From Candidatus Firestonebacteria bacterium RIFOXYD2_FULL_39_29 (lineage in GTDB: Bacteria > Oederibacteriota > D2-FULL-39-29): a stretch of DNA of 64,000 bases. The notes under the pieces are model-generated. The model did not search any database and had not been told where the DNA came from. It was given only the letters and a program-made list of their open reading frames with translations. Made by a program: the position numbers and the translations under genes. The DNA lies in contig MFGV01000022.1 in assembly GCA_001778375.1 (NCBI GenBank), positions 55,359 through 119,358 of the forward strand, given 5' to 3'. Below are positions 62,796 through 64,000 of this stretch, one piece after another (the first letter of the stretch is position 1; the number at the start of each line of letters is the position of its first letter).

Positions 62796-63944
62796 ATGAA
62801 AATATACTTTACAATTATAGTAATTATCCTTATGCCTGTCTTGCTTTGGTCTTCGGTTGGGAAATCAGGGGAAAAACCGTCTGTGAGTGAAATGCTGAAC
62901 GAACAGAGTAAAGATGAGAGCTTTATGAAAAAAGTAGCGGAAGCGGATAAAGATATTTATACTTATTTAAAAGAGGGTGTCGAACATTTTGTTAAAAATG
63001 ACCTGACAAAAGCTATTGAGTCATTAAGTAAAAAAATTGAAAACCGGGCAAGAGCAGATTATTTATATTTTGCGAGAAGTTATTATTTTACTATGAAAGG
63101 TTATTATAAAAAAGCGCGTGAAGATATAAATAAAGCGATAGAGATCAATAAAAATAATGAAAATTACTATGTGTTAAGAGGGATAATAATTTGCCTTCAA
63201 GATGATAGGGTGTCTGAGGAGGCAGAAGATGATTTTAAAAAAGCTATTGAATTAAATCCTAAATGTTTGCTTGCATATACCGCTCTCGCAGATGTGTATG
63301 GAGATCAAAACGAATATGACAAAGCGATAGAATGCTATAATAGGATACTGGAAATAAAGCCGGATAATGCTTATGCATATATGGAAAGGGGTTTTACCTA
63401 CAGATGGAAAGAAGAATATGGCAAGGCGCTGAAAGACCTTGATAAGTCAATTGAGCTGGATCCCAATAATTATCGCGCCTGGTTTTACCGGGGAAGAACT
63501 CACGGGCTTAATGGTGATAAAGTTAAAGCGATGGCTGATTACACGAAAAGTATAGAACTGAATTCTGATTTTCCTTGGGTTTATAATAACAGGGGGGTCC
63601 TTTATAATAATAAGAAGGAGTACGATAAAGCATTGAAAGATTATAATAAAGCTCTTGAAGTTGATCCTGATGGAGGATGTGCTATTCTGGCATATACTAA
63701 CCGGGGAAATGTTTATCGTGAGCAAAAAAAATATGAAAAAGCAATAGAAGACTATAATAAATGTATAACGCTGGATCCAAAATATAAATCAGCATATTTG
63801 AACCGGGGAAATGCCTATTCTGATCAAAAAAAATATGAAAAAGCAATAGAAGATTATAATAAATGTATAAATCTCGATCCGGAATATAGAAACGCATATT
63901 ACGCTAGGGGAAGGAGTTATAATCAAAAGATGTGTATGAAGTAA
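62796..63944 (+). CDS. Exported TPR-repeat protein
   Basis: A 382-residue protein: signal peptide (MKIYFTIIVIILMPVLLWSS) then nine or so TPR units from about 60 to the end. The last two complete units (63703-63804 and 63805-63906) are nearly identical in DNA, period 102 bases, a recent duplication. The following unit breaks off at RGRSYNQKMCMK before its second helix. The ATG at 62796 is favoured over 62787 because AGGGATGAG lies just upstream. It probably shares a transcript with the propeller gene 12 bases away. Confidence 0.82.
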   Translation: MKIYFTIIVIILMPVLLWSSVGKSGEKPSVSEMLNEQSKDESFMKKVAEADKDIYTYLKEGVEHFVKNDLTKAIESLSKKIENRARADYLYFARSYYFTMKGYYKKAREDINKAIEINKNNENYYVLRGIIICLQDDRVSEEAEDDFKKAIELNPKCLLAYTALADVYGDQNEYDKAIECYNRILEIKPDNAYAYMERGFTYRWKEEYGKALKDLDKSIELDPNNYRAWFYRGRTHGLNGDKVKAMADYTKSIELNSDFPWVYNNRGVLYNNKKEYDKALKDYNKALEVDPDGGCAILAYTNRGNVYREQKKYEKAIEDYNKCITLDPKYKSAYLNRGNAYSDQKKYEKAIEDYNKCINLDPEYRNAYYARGRSYNQKMCMK

Positions 63945-64000
63945 AACAGCGACGTATCCTGTATAATAAGTTTTACGAGAACAAAATTATAAGGAGGAAC
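63945..64000 (+). promoter_or_regulatory. Ribosome site of a gene beginning past the window edge
   Basis: AAGGAGG at 63991-63997 stands at the very edge, and TATAAT at 63962-63967 could be a -10. The next start should lie within about 10 bases beyond 64000. Confidence 0.5.

Overview
The window looks like chromosomal DNA from an uncultured, diderm, probably anaerobic bacterium. Lipoprotein signal sequences, a PorV/UPF0164-type outer-membrane barrel, a LysM lipoprotein, a sigma-54 type activator, a clostridial-style ferredoxin and several families common in candidate phyla all point that way. The DNA is A/T-rich by eye, Shine-Dalgarno sites are strong, and ATG, GTG and TTG starts are all used. 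I see no rRNA, transposase, CRISPR array or prophage. I cannot name the phylum from sequence alone.

Layout. 1-10.5 kb: tail of a DUF72 gene, a sialate O-acetylesterase-like enzyme, a C_GCAxxG_C_C protein, a TVP38 membrane protein, a split transketolase, a lone receiver diverging from an XRE regulator, and a GH2 beta-galactosidase. 10.5-19.6 kb: a URO-D-like protein, nitronate monooxygenase, an MFS carrier, tRNA-Gln(CTG), a PIF1-type helicase, small enzymes, and a prohibitin operon with an unlisted 33-residue membrane protein. 19.8-28.6 kb: a DEAD-box helicase, an HD-GYP phosphodiesterase, an Rrf2-ferredoxin pair, nitroreductase-VOC, and an ORF6N gene beside a broken gene end. 28.9-33 kb: proS, a thiouridylase-like gene, coaB and coaC, tightly packed. 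32.8-42.6 kb: a dense signalling locus with two lone receivers, three tandem 7TM-PAS proteins of which only the last carries a kinase, an NtrC-type activator fused in frame to a seven-repeat FG-GAP propeller, and a Cys-rich GAF kinase. 42.7-54.2 kb: a secreted jelly-roll protein, a GT2 glycosyltransferase, tyrS, a TPR protein, an adenylate cyclase, a GT-C enzyme, a 56-residue coiled coil, a lytic transglycosylase and mutS. 54.4-64 kb: a Gld-type ABC system with its DUF4340 partner, then cell-envelope proteins (LysM, PorV-like barrel, YVTN propeller with a FlgD-like tail, TPR).

The most unusual content is of two kinds. First, the signalling locus at 33-42 kb, above all the NtrC/propeller fusion, which joins a cytoplasmic DNA-binding activator to a signal-peptide-like segment and an apparently exported propeller. 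Second, the intergenic DNA, which is full of unlabelled repeats: an approximately 60-bp element seen four times with compensating arm changes, GTAA-loop hairpins in shared contexts, two 172-bp palindromic copies at convergent gene ends, and composite modules ending 15-55 bp before six plus-strand genes. Many of these could form RNA structure or act as terminators; their mobility and function are not known from this sequence.

Coordinates and motifs were read by hand. Family names rest on recognised motifs, not on database searches.
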